A stretch of DNA of 64,000 nucleotides. It comes from Clostridia bacterium (GTDB lineage Bacteria > Bacillota > Clostridia > Oscillospirales > UBA644). Below are positions 1 through 8,317 of the stretch, one piece after another; within the stretch, counting starts at the first letter, position 1, and the number at the start of each line of letters is the position of its first letter. Position numbers and translations under genes: made by a program. The stretch spans positions 1-64,000 of the forward strand of contig JAGBIM010000023.1 in the NCBI GenBank assembly GCA_017934975.1, in the 5' to 3' direction. The notes beneath the pieces were generated by a model that worked only from the letters and a program-made list of their open reading frames with translations, had not been told where the DNA came from and searched no databases.

Positions 1-1
1 C

Positions 2-85
2 AGCTTTACTGCTGAAAATGCAGACGGTTACACCGTTGAGATCACTTCCGCAAACGGCACAAGCGCTTTAACTATCAGTAAATAA
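2..85 (+). CDS. 3' end of an unidentified protein (partial)
   Basis: An open frame enters from the left edge and stops at TAA 83-85, giving 27 residues that end in SANGTSALTISK. The composition (Thr, Ser, Ala, Asn, Gly) suits an extracellular beta-strand or Ig-like domain, but this is too short to assign. A strong hairpin follows 20 bases later, consistent with the end of a transcript. The upstream part lies outside the window. Confidence 0.45.
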   Translation, partial: SFTAENADGYTVEITSANGTSALTISK

Positions 86-105
86 AACCCAATACAAATA
101 ACACC

Positions 106-148
106 CACAGGGGCGGTGGCGGTCAAAGAACCGCCAACCGCCCCTGTG
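106..148 (+). terminator. GC-rich hairpin after the partial first gene
   Basis: Arms at 106-122 and 131-148 pair over about 17 bp with one bulged base around a 7-nt loop (CAAAGAA). There is no clean T-run after it, so termination is plausible but unproven. Confidence 0.5.
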
Positions 149-188
149 CGCCTTTACAAAAAGGGTAGAAAAAGTCACATTTTTATGA

Positions 189-461
189 TATACTAAAGAA
201 AAAAGCGAAAGGAACGCCTATGGGAAAGCAAAACGGTATAAAACCATTGGCAAATTAACACCCGAAATCGTGCGCCTGTTTATCGCAAGGATCGAGATCG
301 GAGAACGCACTGTGAAATACTCACGACACTCCGCTCAAAAAATCCGAATCATTTACCGTGACATCGGTGAATGGGATTACGACGATGCGGCAGAAGCCGA
401 ACAGCAACAACCGCAGATCGTAGCAGTAACCGTAGCACAACCGGAACTGCTCCCTGCATAA
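189..461 (+). pseudogene. C-terminal remnant of a serine site-specific recombinase (DUF4368-like end)
   Basis: The frame is open from about 189 (a stop sits at 186-188) to TAA at 459-461. It reads through KLTPEIVRLFIARIEIGE and then KYSRHSAQKIRIIYRDIGEW. This 'LTPEIV..FI.KI..' followed by 'I.I.YR.IG' pattern is what I know from the far C-terminus of large serine recombinases of integrative elements. The catalytic resolvase domain and recombinase domain, about 400 residues, are absent, so this is a decayed fragment. The only good start codon is a GTG at 270. No ribosome site supports expression. It lies between two strong hairpins, which suggests the edge of a lost mobile element. Confidence 0.6.
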
Positions 462-487
462 ACACCGCACAATGCGGGATAAACGCA

Positions 488-522
488 GTAACGGCGGATG
501 GCTAACCGCCATCCGCCGTTAC
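488..522. terminator. Perfect 15-bp hairpin next to the recombinase remnant
   Basis: Arms 488-502 and 508-522 are perfect inverted repeats (GTAACGGCGGATGGC and its complement) with a 5-nt loop. It lies 27 bases after the recombinase stop and about 70 bases beyond the stop of the convergent ABC transporter, so it may act for either. No long T-run follows. Confidence 0.6.
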
Positions 523-590
523 CACACCTACATACTGTCATAAAATGTCCCTATGAACACGAACAGAAGGGTTTCGGGGAGTTTTTCAAA

Positions 591-2324
591 TTAAGCGATA
601 TAATCGTTGTCGCGGAACTGGAGGGAGTAAAGATCCTTGTAGGTTCCGCCGGCGGCCATCAGCTCTTCGTGGGTGCCCCGCTCCGCCACGCGACCATCCA
701 TAATCACGGCGATCTCGTCCGCGTTGCGGATGGTGGAAAGACGGTGGGCCACCACCAGGGTGGTGCGTCCGCGGCAAAGCTCGTCGAGAGCCTGCTGAAT
801 GAGGATTTCGGTGGTGTTGTCCAAAGCGCTGGTGGCTTCGTCCAGAATCAGAATGGCGGGATCCTTCAGGAACACGCGGGCAATGCTCAACCGCTGCTTC
901 TGTCCCCCCGAAAGCTTCACGCCCCGCTCTCCGATCTCCGTATCGTAGCCCTTCTCCAGGGTCATGATATAATCGTGAATATTCGCACGGCGCGCAGCCT
1001 CCATCATCTCTTCTTCCGTGGCGTCGGGGCGTCCGTAAAGGATATTGTCCCGAATGGTGCCCACGAACAGAAACACGTCCTGCTGAACGATGCCGATGTT
1101 GCGGCGAAGGGATTCCATGGTATACTTGCGGATATCCGTCCCGTCAATGCGAATGGAGCCGTTTCCCTCTTCCACCCGATAAAAATTGGGCAACAAATGG
1201 CAAAGGGTGGTCTTTCCGCCTCCCGAGGGACCGACGAGGGCCAGCTTCCGTCCCTTTTCCAGGCGAAGATTGACGTCGTGCAGAACCTCTTTGGTCTCAT
1301 CGTAAGAATAAGAGAGATTTTCGAATTCGATGCTGCCCTGCACGTGGGTCAATTCCACCGCGTCGGGGGCGTCGGCTTCGGGCTCTTCGTCCATGATTTC
1401 CACAAAGCGCTTGAATCCGCTGGCACCGTTCTGGAACTGTTCCATAAAGCCCAAAAGGGTATTGACGGGATTGATGAAAAGGTTGACCGAAACGATGAAG
1501 GTGGAATAATCCCCGAAATTGATACGGTCGTTGTAAAGGAAGATTCCCCCTGCCACGAGAATAATTACGTTGAACACGTCGGTAATAAAGGTGGTGGAGG
1601 AATGGAACATGGCCATGGCGTGGTAGGCGCGGCGGGAGGAATCGACGAATTCCTGATCCCCCACGGAGAATTTCTCCAGTTCCCGATCCGAATTGGTGTA
1701 AGCCTTGGTCACGCGGATGCCGGTCACGCTGCTTTCCACGGCGGCGTTGATGGTGGCGTTACTCTTGCGGCGGTCCTGGAAGGCCTGACTCATGGCCTTA
1801 CGCAGCTTCAGCGTAACCACCACAAGAATGGGCACGCAGGCAAAGACGATCAGGGTCAGAATGGGATCGATGGTGCAAAGATAAACGAAGGAAAGCACGA
1901 TCATCACAGAGCTGATCAGCAGGTTTTCGGGGCCGTGGTGGGCCAATTCGCTGACCTCGAACAAATCGCTTGTCATGCGGGTCATGATCCGCCCCGTTTC
2001 GTGATTGTCGAAAAAGCGGAAGGGCAGCTTTTCCAGATGGGAAAAGAGATCCATGCGCATCTGAGACTGCATTTTGACCCCAATCACGTGGCCGTAATAA
2101 TCCACGAAATAACGAAGCCCCATGCGGATGGCGTAGAGGACCAAAACCACGATACCCGCCACCACGATGGTGGAATACATGCGGTTGGGAATGTATTCGT
2201 TGAGCATCTTGTTGGTCACGATGGGATAAACCATACCAACCAGCGAAATCAGCAGAGACGCCAGCATGTCCAGGGCCAGCATTTTCTTGTGGGGCTTATA
2301 GTAAGATAAGAACCGTTTCAGCAT
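591..2324 (-). CDS. ABC-type multidrug/lipid exporter half-transporter (permease-ATPase fusion)
   Basis: A 577-residue half-transporter of the MsbA/LmrA/BmrA exporter class. The transmembrane domain fills residues 1-310 and begins with a basic stretch and the first helix near 15-35. The nucleotide-binding domain has Walker A GPSGGGKTT near 365, the signature LSGGQKQRLS near 471, Walker B ILILDEATSALD near 491 and the switch histidine in VVAHRLST. The start ATG follows a GAAAGGAAG ribosome site. Half-transporters of this type act as dimers; as no partner lies beside it, a homodimer is likely. It is transcribed away from the next operon from a good promoter at 2354-2382. The substrate cannot be told from sequence. 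Confidence 0.93.
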   Translation of the reverse strand: MLKRFLSYYKPHKKMLALDMLASLLISLVGMVYPIVTNKMLNEYIPNRMYSTIVVAGIVVLVLYAIRMGLRYFVDYYGHVIGVKMQSQMRMDLFSHLEKLPFRFFDNHETGRIMTRMTSDLFEVSELAHHGPENLLISSVMIVLSFVYLCTIDPILTLIVFACVPILVVVTLKLRKAMSQAFQDRRKSNATINAAVESSVTGIRVTKAYTNSDRELEKFSVGDQEFVDSSRRAYHAMAMFHSSTTFITDVFNVIILVAGGIFLYNDRINFGDYSTFIVSVNLFINPVNTLLGFMEQFQNGASGFKRFVEIMDEEPEADAPDAVELTHVQGSIEFENLSYSYDETKEVLHDVNLRLEKGRKLALVGPSGGGKTTLCHLLPNFYRVEEGNGSIRIDGTDIRKYTMESLRRNIGIVQQDVFLFVGTIRDNILYGRPDATEEEMMEAARRANIHDYIMTLEKGYDTEIGERGVKLSGGQKQRLSIARVFLKDPAILILDEATSALDNTTEILIQQALDELCRGRTTLVVAHRLSTIRNADEIAVIMDGRVAERGTHEELMAAGGTYKDLYSLQFRDNDYIA

Positions 2325-2353
2325 CGTTTTACTTCCTTTCGTATGTCCCCTGC

Positions 2354-2382
2354 ATTATACCACGAAATCTGCCCTTTGTCAA
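2354..2382 (-). promoter_or_regulatory. Promoter of the ABC exporter
   Basis: On the minus strand, TTGACA (2377-2382), 17-bp spacer, TATAAT (2354-2359) with a TGG extended -10. Confidence 0.8.
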
Positions 2383-2394
2383 GGTTTTTGCCCA

Positions 2395-2423
2395 TTGACA
2401 AATTCTTAGAATTATGATATAAT
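2395..2423 (+). promoter_or_regulatory. Promoter of the GNAT-esterase-nitroreductase operon
   Basis: TTGACA (2395-2400), 17-bp spacer, TATAAT (2418-2423) with TGA directly before the -10. A 15-nt palindrome (AAACCGTTTCGGTTT, 2466-2480) lies in the untranslated leader. Confidence 0.85.
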
Positions 2424-2499
2424 TCTATCGTACCCGTGTCCAAAGCGGGGAAGAAGATCAAAAATAAACCGTTTCGGTTTGGAAAATCGAGGAATTTTT

Positions 2500-3003
2500 A
2501 TGACCGTCCGCTTATGCACCCCCGCCGATACCGAGGCCCTGCTGGCCCTCTTCGACGAAGCCCGCAAGACCATCGCCGCGTTGGGCATCGATCAGTGGCA
2601 AAAAGGATATCCCTCCCGTGAGGTAGTGGAGGAAGACCTTCGGGCAAAAAGGTCCTATCTGTTGGAGCAGGACGGAGACCTGTGCGGCACCTTCGTCTTT
2701 CTCACCGACGGGGAACCCACCTACGATAAAATCTACGAAGGGGCGTGGCACGGAGACGAAAACTACGTGGCCCTTCATAGGGTGGCCGTGGCGGTGAAAT
2801 ATCGGGGAACGGGCGTGGCGGAAACGATGATCTCCTTTGCCGCCGAGCAAGCAAAAAACGGTGGCTTCTCCTTCCTTCGCATCGACACCCACAAGGGGAA
2901 CAAGGTCATGCGGCGGATGCTGGAGAAAAACGGATTTTCCCCCTGCGGCACCATCTATCTGGCAAACGGCGATGAACGCATCGCATACGATAAAATCCTG
3001 TAA
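2500..3003 (+). CDS. GNAT-family N-acetyltransferase
   Basis: A 167-residue GCN5-related acetyltransferase that would transfer an acetyl group from acetyl-CoA to an unknown amine. The N-terminus (MTVRLCTPADTEALLALFDE) is the usual first strand and helix. The acetyl-CoA loop motif is 'VAVAVKYRGTGVAETMISFA', and near the end come 'RIDTHKGNKVMRRMLEKNGF' and 'CGTIYL', as in this family. I chose ATG 2500, preceded by CGAGGA with 7 bases of spacing, over an upstream TTG at 2479 that lacks a ribosome site. It is first in an operon with an esterase only 12 bases downstream. Confidence 0.9.
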   Translation: MTVRLCTPADTEALLALFDEARKTIAALGIDQWQKGYPSREVVEEDLRAKRSYLLEQDGDLCGTFVFLTDGEPTYDKIYEGAWHGDENYVALHRVAVAVKYRGTGVAETMISFAAEQAKNGGFSFLRIDTHKGNKVMRRMLEKNGFSPCGTIYLANGDERIAYDKIL

Positions 3004-3015
3004 CGGAGGCTTGTT

Positions 3016-3795
3016 ATGGCATTTATTGAACTTCACTATCATTCCGACGCCCTGGGCACGGGGGTCACCGTCAACGTGATTCTGCCCGAAAAGGCAAAAA
3101 CCCTCATCGGCATGAACGCAGAAGGGGGCGATTCCTTCAAGACCCTTTATCTGCTCCACGGACTTTCCGACGATCACAGCATCTGGATGCGGCGCACCTC
3201 CATCGAGCGGTACGCGGCGGATTTCGGCATCGCAGTGGTCATGCCCAATGTGGGACGCAGCTGGTACACCGATACCGCCTACGGAGCAAAGTATTTCACA
3301 TTCGTCACCAAGGAACTGCCCTCCGTCTGCCGCAACTATTTCCGCGGAATGTCGGATAAAAGGGAAGATACCCTCATTGCGGGCCTTTCCATGGGAGGCT
3401 ACGGCGCCGTCAAAGCCGCCCTTTCCTGCCCCGAAACCTTCGGAGGCTGCGCGTCTCTGTCGGGGGCGCTGAACGTGCTGCGCTATCGGGGCGGCCTGAT
3501 CAACGAAGAATGGAACGGCATTTTCGGCACGAAGGCGGAAGATTATCCCGATTGCTTCCCCGATGACGTATTTTATCTGGTCAACCGCAATCTGGAGCAG
3601 GGAATCGAATTCCCCAAAACGTACCTTTGGTGCGGCGCCCAGGATTATCTGCTGGAGGACAACCACAAATTCCGCGACCTTCTGCAGGAAAAGGGAATTG
3701 CCCATCGGTACGAGGAATCCGAAGGAAACCACTCCTGGAAATGGTGGGACCTGCATATTCAGGACGCCATTCGGTATCTGCTGAAGGGAGAATGA
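3016..3795 (+). CDS. Alpha/beta-hydrolase esterase (EstA / tributyrin esterase family)
   Basis: A 259-residue serine esterase of the family that includes tributyrin esterase and S-formylglutathione hydrolase-like enzymes. The oxyanion-region text 'LYLLHGLSDDHSIWMR' lies near residue 40, the nucleophile elbow GLSMGGYGA near 125, and the likely catalytic Asp and His in 'GAQDYLLEDN' and 'EGNHSWKWW' near the end. There is no signal peptide, so it acts in the cytoplasm on short acyl esters. An AACGGAGG ribosome site precedes ATG 3016. It lies between the acetyltransferase and a nitroreductase in one transcript. The natural substrate is unknown. Confidence 0.9.
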   Translation: MAFIELHYHSDALGTGVTVNVILPEKAKTLIGMNAEGGDSFKTLYLLHGLSDDHSIWMRRTSIERYAADFGIAVVMPNVGRSWYTDTAYGAKYFTFVTKELPSVCRNYFRGMSDKREDTLIAGLSMGGYGAVKAALSCPETFGGCASLSGALNVLRYRGGLINEEWNGIFGTKAEDYPDCFPDDVFYLVNRNLEQGIEFPKTYLWCGAQDYLLEDNHKFRDLLQEKGIAHRYEESEGNHSWKWWDLHIQDAIRYLLKGE

Positions 3796-3799
3796 CCCC

Positions 3800-4528
3800 A
3801 TGAACGAGACCCTTCGACAGCTTTACGCGCGAAAATCCGTACGGGCCTTTACCGATCGGGAGATCGACGAGGAAACCGTGCAGGAGATCCTCACCGCGGC
3901 GGCCATGGCGCCCACGGCGGGAAACCAGCAGCTTTACACGATTTTGCGGATCACCGATCCCGAATTGAAAGAATCTTTGGCGGAATCCTGCGACCATCAG
4001 CCCTTCATCGCAAAGGGAAAGTTGGTGCTGATTTTCTGTGCCGACTGTCTGAAATGGTACGACGCCTTTCTTGCAGGAAACTGTGATCCCCGCAAGCCCG
4101 GGGTGGGCGACCTGCTTCTGGCGGTCAGCGACGCCTTGATCGCCGCGCAAAACGCAGTGGTTGCGGCAGAATCCTACGGCATCGGCTCCTGCTACATCGG
4201 AGATATTATGGAAAGCGCAGAGATCCATCAAAAGGTTCTGAACCTGCCCGAATACGTCTTTCCCGTGGGAATGCTGGTCTTCGGCTATCCCACGGAGCAA
4301 CAGAAGGAGCGGCAAAAGCCCCCGCGGGCAGACAACCGCTTCCTCGTCCACGAAAACACCTATCATCGTCTTTCTCCCGAAGAACTGCGGACCATGCTCA
4401 CGAAAAACTGCACCCCCGAAACCTACGGCGACTGGCTTCTGAAATTCTGCAACCGCAAGTACAACTCCGATTTTTCCCGCGAAATGACCCGTTCCGTGGG
4501 CGTTTATCTGAAACAATTTGAAGAATAA
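3800..4528 (+). CDS. Nitroreductase-family flavoprotein
   Basis: A 242-residue FMN-dependent oxidoreductase. It opens with the family hallmark 'LRQLYARKSVRAFTDREIDEE' (Arg-Lys-Ser-Val-Arg for FMN binding) and 'AAAMAPTAGNQQ'. Later 'VAAESYGIGSCYIGDI' and 'LPEYVFPVGMLVFGYP' match the rest of the fold. The C-terminal 60 residues extend past the core and include 'FSREMTRSVGVYLKQFE', as seen in Clostridia members. It starts 4 bases after the esterase stop. The substrate is unknown; the family reduces nitroaromatics, quinones and related compounds. Confidence 0.9.
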   Translation: MNETLRQLYARKSVRAFTDREIDEETVQEILTAAAMAPTAGNQQLYTILRITDPELKESLAESCDHQPFIAKGKLVLIFCADCLKWYDAFLAGNCDPRKPGVGDLLLAVSDALIAAQNAVVAAESYGIGSCYIGDIMESAEIHQKVLNLPEYVFPVGMLVFGYPTEQQKERQKPPRADNRFLVHENTYHRLSPEELRTMLTKNCTPETYGDWLLKFCNRKYNSDFSREMTRSVGVYLKQFEE

Positions 4529-4542
4529 AAGGAGATCCGACC

Positions 4543-5400
4543 ATGCGCTACCGTTTCCTCCGTTTCCCCGAAGGGAAAGCAAAAGCCCTCACCCTCAGCT
4601 ATGACGACGGGTGCAAACAAGATATTAGATTCGTTGAAATCTTAAACCGATACGGTATAAAATGCACCTTCAACCACAATTGTGACCGCATGCACAAAAC
4701 CTACGTGATTCCCACGGAAACCGTGAAAGAACTGTTTTTGGATCACGGCCATGAAATTGCCATACACGGAGATATGCATCGGGCAAACGGTTCTCTGCGC
4801 CCCCTGGACGGAATCCGCGACGTGCTGGAATGCCGTCTGGAGCTGGAGAAAAAATACGGCCGCATCATTCGGGGCATGGCCTACCCCGACACGGGCATTA
4901 CTTATCTGGAAAACGGTACCGATTTCGGTATGATCCGCCAATATCTGAAGGAGCTGGACGTCGCCTACGCCCGTACCCTGGGCGGAGACAACGATTCCTT
5001 CCGATTGCCCGCAGACTGGCACGCCTGGATGCCCACCGCCCATCACAACAATCCCAAGCTGGACGAGTACATGGACAAATTCCTTTCCGCAGACCGCTCC
5101 CCCAACGTTTACCACGCAAGGCGGGGCCCCATGCTCTTCTATCTGTGGGGGCACGCCTACGAATTTGACCACAATAAAAACTGGGATTTAGCGGAAAAAA
5201 TCTGCGAAAAGATGGGGAATAATCCGGAGATCTGGTACGCCACCAACATGGAAATCTACGAATACGTCAACGCCTACCGCTCCCTGGTCATCAGCGCCGA
5301 CGAGGCCCTCGTCTACAATCCCTCCCTGCAAACCGTGTTCTTCGACGTTGACGGTGTTCCCTACTCCGTCAAGCCCGGTCAAACCCTGCGGATCGAATAA
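4543..5400 (+). CDS. Polysaccharide deacetylase-family protein (NodB-like)
   Basis: A 285-residue carbohydrate esterase family 4-like protein. The first NodB motif appears as 'LTLSYDDGCKQD' (residues about 12-23), with the Asp-Asp pair expected to hold the catalytic base and metal. The metal-binding histidines are probably in 'HGHEIAIHGDMHR' near residue 70. The barrel continues through 'GMAYPDTG' and 'MLFYLWGHAYEFD'. No signal peptide is present, so it probably acts inside the cell, unlike secreted peptidoglycan deacetylases. It sits 14 bases after the nitroreductase with an AAAGGAGA ribosome site. The sugar substrate cannot be told. Confidence 0.85.
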   Translation: MRYRFLRFPEGKAKALTLSYDDGCKQDIRFVEILNRYGIKCTFNHNCDRMHKTYVIPTETVKELFLDHGHEIAIHGDMHRANGSLRPLDGIRDVLECRLELEKKYGRIIRGMAYPDTGITYLENGTDFGMIRQYLKELDVAYARTLGGDNDSFRLPADWHAWMPTAHHNNPKLDEYMDKFLSADRSPNVYHARRGPMLFYLWGHAYEFDHNKNWDLAEKICEKMGNNPEIWYATNMEIYEYVNAYRSLVISADEALVYNPSLQTVFFDVDGVPYSVKPGQTLRIE

Positions 5401-5424
5401 GAACTTCCCCTCGGAGGAACGATT

Positions 5425-6564
5425 ATGACCCCGTTTTTTCTGTTTCTGATCCCCCTGTTGGCGGGAATCGGATTTTTCTTTTATTTCTTTTTGCGCAGAA
5501 TCTGCCGAACCCTGGAGTGGGGCGAGGAAGGGAAAAAGCGAAAAATAATTCTCATGACCCTTTCGATCCTTCTGGCCGCCGTGACCTCCGTGATTTTTTC
5601 CTCCTTCGGAATTGTCGCAATCTTCCTGCTTCACGTGGTGGGCGTGGGACTCGTCTTTCAGGGCATCAACGGAATTCTGCGTCTTTGTCTGAAAGAAAAA
5701 TACCAAAACGGTTTAAAATTCTGGAAACTTTGTTACGGATCCGGTCTTTACACAATTTTGGGTGCGATCGCCGCGATTTTGCTGGGCGTAATCAACCTGA
5801 ACAACGTGGTAATGACCGGCTACACGATCCGGACCGACAAGAGTATCCGGGAAGAGGGATACCGCATCGCCCTGCTGGCCGATATCCACTACGGGGTTTC
5901 GCTGGACGGGGAGGAACTTTCGAAGCTGTGTGAAGAAATCAACCGTCAGGAGCCCGATCTGGTGATCCTCTGCGGAGATATCGTGGACAGCTCCACCGCG
6001 GCGGAGGAGATGCGGGAATTGTTTTCGATCCTTGGCACGCTGCAGAGCGAATTCGGCACCTTTTTCGTCTACGGCAACCACGATCGCACCTTCTCCATGA
6101 TGAAAAATTCCTTTACGAACGAAGAACTGGCAGATTCCATCCGCAGCAACGGAATTACCATTTTGCAGGACGATTCCCGACAAATCACCGAAGATCTGCT
6201 TCTGGTGGGACGGGAGGACCGCAGTCACAGCCGAACGGGACGGGAACGAAAAACAGTCGGAGAACTTCTGAAGAACGCGGATCCTGCGGACTTTATCCTT
6301 ATGCTGGACCATCAGCCCAGCGAATACGCCGAGCAAGGGGAATCGGGCACCGACCTGCTTCTTTCGGGGCACACCCACGGCGGTCAGCTTTTTCCCCTGA
6401 ATCTGCTGATGCGCATTATCCCCTTTAACGACGGAACCTACGGCACCTACGCCCTTTCCAACGGAGGCACCGCTCTGATCACCTCGGGCGTTGCGGGATG
6501 GAACTTCCCCATCAAGACCGCCGCCCCCGCAGAATATGTCATGATTGATCTGAAAAAGCATTAA
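5425..6564 (+). CDS. Membrane-anchored metallophosphoesterase (YkuE-like)
   Basis: A 379-residue calcineurin-like phosphoesterase. The N-terminal 135 residues carry about four hydrophobic segments (near 4-22, 40-62, 65-80 and 105-125). The catalytic domain follows with all five metal-site blocks in order: 'LLADIHYG', 'LCGDIVDSS', 'VYGNHDRT', 'MLDHQP' and 'SGHTHGGQLFP'. Homologues of the YkuE/YaeI type hydrolyse phosphodiester or pyrophosphate bonds of lipids, and anchoring in the membrane fits a lipid substrate here too. It is last in the five-gene operon; pssA-psd phospholipid genes follow from their own promoter. Confidence 0.9.
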   Translation: MTPFFLFLIPLLAGIGFFFYFFLRRICRTLEWGEEGKKRKIILMTLSILLAAVTSVIFSSFGIVAIFLLHVVGVGLVFQGINGILRLCLKEKYQNGLKFWKLCYGSGLYTILGAIAAILLGVINLNNVVMTGYTIRTDKSIREEGYRIALLADIHYGVSLDGEELSKLCEEINRQEPDLVILCGDIVDSSTAAEEMRELFSILGTLQSEFGTFFVYGNHDRTFSMMKNSFTNEELADSIRSNGITILQDDSRQITEDLLLVGREDRSHSRTGRERKTVGELLKNADPADFILMLDHQPSEYAEQGESGTDLLLSGHTHGGQLFPLNLLMRIIPFNDGTYGTYALSNGGTALITSGVAGWNFPIKTAAPAEYVMIDLKKH

Positions 6565-6680
6565 AAAAGTCCCCAAAAGGGAACTATTTGTGAAATGAAG
6601 GAAAAAAGACACAATTATGGGGTATAATACCCGTAAAACAGTGTCGGAAACGGGAATTTTTGCAAAAATTGAAAGGTTTC

Positions 6681-6709
6681 TTGACAAACAGAGAGAAATA
6701 TAGTATACT
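6681..6709 (+). promoter_or_regulatory. Promoter of pssA-psd
   Basis: TTGACA (6681-6686), 17-bp spacer, TATACT (6704-6709). A weak hairpin at about 6569-6588 before it may end the upstream operon. Confidence 0.82.
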
Positions 6710-6762
6710 GTAGGTAGAATCGTTTGACCGCTCTGCGGAAAATCAACGAAAGTGGGAGTAGC

Positions 6763-7395
6763 ATGAGAAAACTGTTTATCGGGGTTTACAACCCCTCCAT
6801 CATTCTGACGTACGTGGGAATGATCAGCGCCATTTTGGGGATCGGTGTGTTGATTACCCAAAAGACCTTGGGTGCCATTGATCCCATCGGCCTTGCCATG
6901 ATTGCCCTGATCGTCTCGGGGGTCTGCGATATGTTCGACGGTGCCGTTGCCCGCCGCTGCAAGCGCACGGAGCAGGAAAAGCAGTTCGGCATCCAGCTGG
7001 ACAGCCTGGCAGACACCATTTCCTTCGTGGTCTTCCCTGCCTCAATGCTTATTTTTATTGCAAACTTCGGTCCCGTAAGCCTTCTGATCGCTTGCTTCTA
7101 CGCCTTTGCGGGAATCATGCGTCTTGGCTGGTTCAACATCACCACGGAAACCAGCGGAGGGGTCTACAGCGGCCTTCCCGTCACCTTCTCTTCGGTGATT
7201 TTCCCCACCTTCTATCTGGCCCTTTCCTTCTTTGAGGTACCCCGCCTCGATATTATTTTCCAGGTCTTGACCGCCGTTGTGGGCGTTCTGTTTATCACCA
7301 ACTTCAAAACCAAGAAGATCGGCATCAAAAAGCTTTGCTTTCTGCTGATTCCCGCGATCATCGGCATCGTTGCCCTGATCCTGCTCAAGAAGTAA
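6763..7395 (+). CDS. pssA: CDP-diacylglycerol--serine O-phosphatidyltransferase
   Basis: A 210-residue integral membrane enzyme that makes phosphatidylserine from CDP-diacylglycerol and serine. The CDP-alcohol phosphotransferase motif is complete: D-G-x2-A-R, then G and two Asp in 'DMFDGAVARRCKRTEQEKQ' and 'FGIQLDSLAD'. About six hydrophobic segments span the rest. I chose ATG 6763 (ribosome site GTGGGAG) rather than the in-frame TTG at 6724. The next gene, 12 bases on, is psd, which decarboxylates the product. The two together make phosphatidylethanolamine, the standard pairing. Confidence 0.95.
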   Translation: MRKLFIGVYNPSIILTYVGMISAILGIGVLITQKTLGAIDPIGLAMIALIVSGVCDMFDGAVARRCKRTEQEKQFGIQLDSLADTISFVVFPASMLIFIANFGPVSLLIACFYAFAGIMRLGWFNITTETSGGVYSGLPVTFSSVIFPTFYLALSFFEVPRLDIIFQVLTAVVGVLFITNFKTKKIGIKKLCFLLIPAIIGIVALILLKK

Positions 7396-7407
7396 TCCGG
7401 GGGGCCC

Positions 7408-8265
7408 ATGCAGTATTATAACCGAAAGACCGCCCGCATTGAAGAGGAAGCGGAATCCATGCAGGGATCTCTGCATTTTCTGTACGATACCGCTCTCGGG
7501 CGCTTTTGTCTGAAGACCGTCGTTGCCCGTCCCTGGCTGAGCAAGGTGTACGGCAAATATCAGAAATCCCGTTTTTCCCGTCGCAAGATCCGCTCCTTCG
7601 TTGCCAAAAACAACGTTGACGTTTCCGATTGGGACGTGGATTCCTTCCGCAGTTTCAACGACTTTTTTACCCGCAAGAAACCCCTCTCTCCCGATCTGGA
7701 AGATCCTTCGGATCTTCTCTCCATCGCCGACAGTAAAATGCGTATCTTCCCCATCACCGAAGATCTGGTTCTGAACGTGAAGCGGTCCCGCTACACCGTG
7801 GGAGAGATTCTGGGAGACGAAGCGCTGGCGGAGCAGTTCCGCGGCGGCACCTGCATCGTGTTCCGCCTTGCGGTGGACGATTATCACCGTTATCATTTTA
7901 TCGACAAGGGCCGTTTGATCTCCAACAAAAAGATCAAAGGCGTGTTGCACACCGTTCGCGCCGTGTCGGAAAAGTTCAACGTCTTTTCCCGCAACGCCCG
8001 TGAAGTGAGCCTTCTGGAAACCGAGAATCTGGGCAACGTAGCACAGATTGAGGTGGGAGCTCTGTTCGTGGGGAAAATCGTCAACCATCCCGAAAGGGAA
8101 TTTGATAAAATGCAGGAAAAGGGATATTTCGAATTCGGCGGCTCCACGGTGGTGGTTCTGCTGAACAAGGAAATCGAATTCGACCCCGATATCGTGGAAA
8201 TGAACGCAAAGGACCTGGAAATCAAGGTCCGCGCAGGGGAACGGATCGGAAAAATCTGTCAATAA
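7408..8265 (+). CDS. psd: Phosphatidylserine decarboxylase proenzyme
   Basis: A 285-residue enzyme that converts phosphatidylserine to phosphatidylethanolamine. It is made as a proenzyme that self-cleaves at a Gly-Ser bond to give a pyruvoyl group. The site is visible as 'FEFGGSTVVVLL', with the reactive Ser near residue 246. The conserved 'RLAVDDYHRYHF' (about 153-164) and 'VGALFVGKIVN' (about 216-226) are also present. The ribosome site is GGGGGG before ATG 7408, not a standard one. It is the second gene after pssA and is followed by a strong terminator shared with the convergent DUF4097 gene. Confidence 0.95.
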   Translation: MQYYNRKTARIEEEAESMQGSLHFLYDTALGRFCLKTVVARPWLSKVYGKYQKSRFSRRKIRSFVAKNNVDVSDWDVDSFRSFNDFFTRKKPLSPDLEDPSDLLSIADSKMRIFPITEDLVLNVKRSRYTVGEILGDEALAEQFRGGTCIVFRLAVDDYHRYHFIDKGRLISNKKIKGVLHTVRAVSEKFNVFSRNAREVSLLETENLGNVAQIEVGALFVGKIVNHPEREFDKMQEKGYFEFGGSTVVVLLNKEIEFDPDIVEMNAKDLEIKVRAGERIGKICQ

Positions 8266-8270
8266 AAACC

Positions 8271-8302
8271 AAAATCCTCGGATCGCTCCGAGGATTTTTT
8301 TG
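8271..8302. terminator. Bidirectional terminator between psd and the DUF4097 gene
   Basis: AATCCTCGGA and TCCGAGGATT pair around a short loop, with an A-run on the left and a T-run on the right, so it can end transcription in both directions. Confidence 0.88.
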
Positions 8303-8317
8303 TTTTTCCGAATGGAT

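Noticed and set aside
498-2309. Long open frame (603 codons) on the plus strand opposite the ABC exporter
   Set aside because: It is the antisense shadow of a clear ABC gene: His- and Gly-rich composition, no ribosome site and no recognisable domain.
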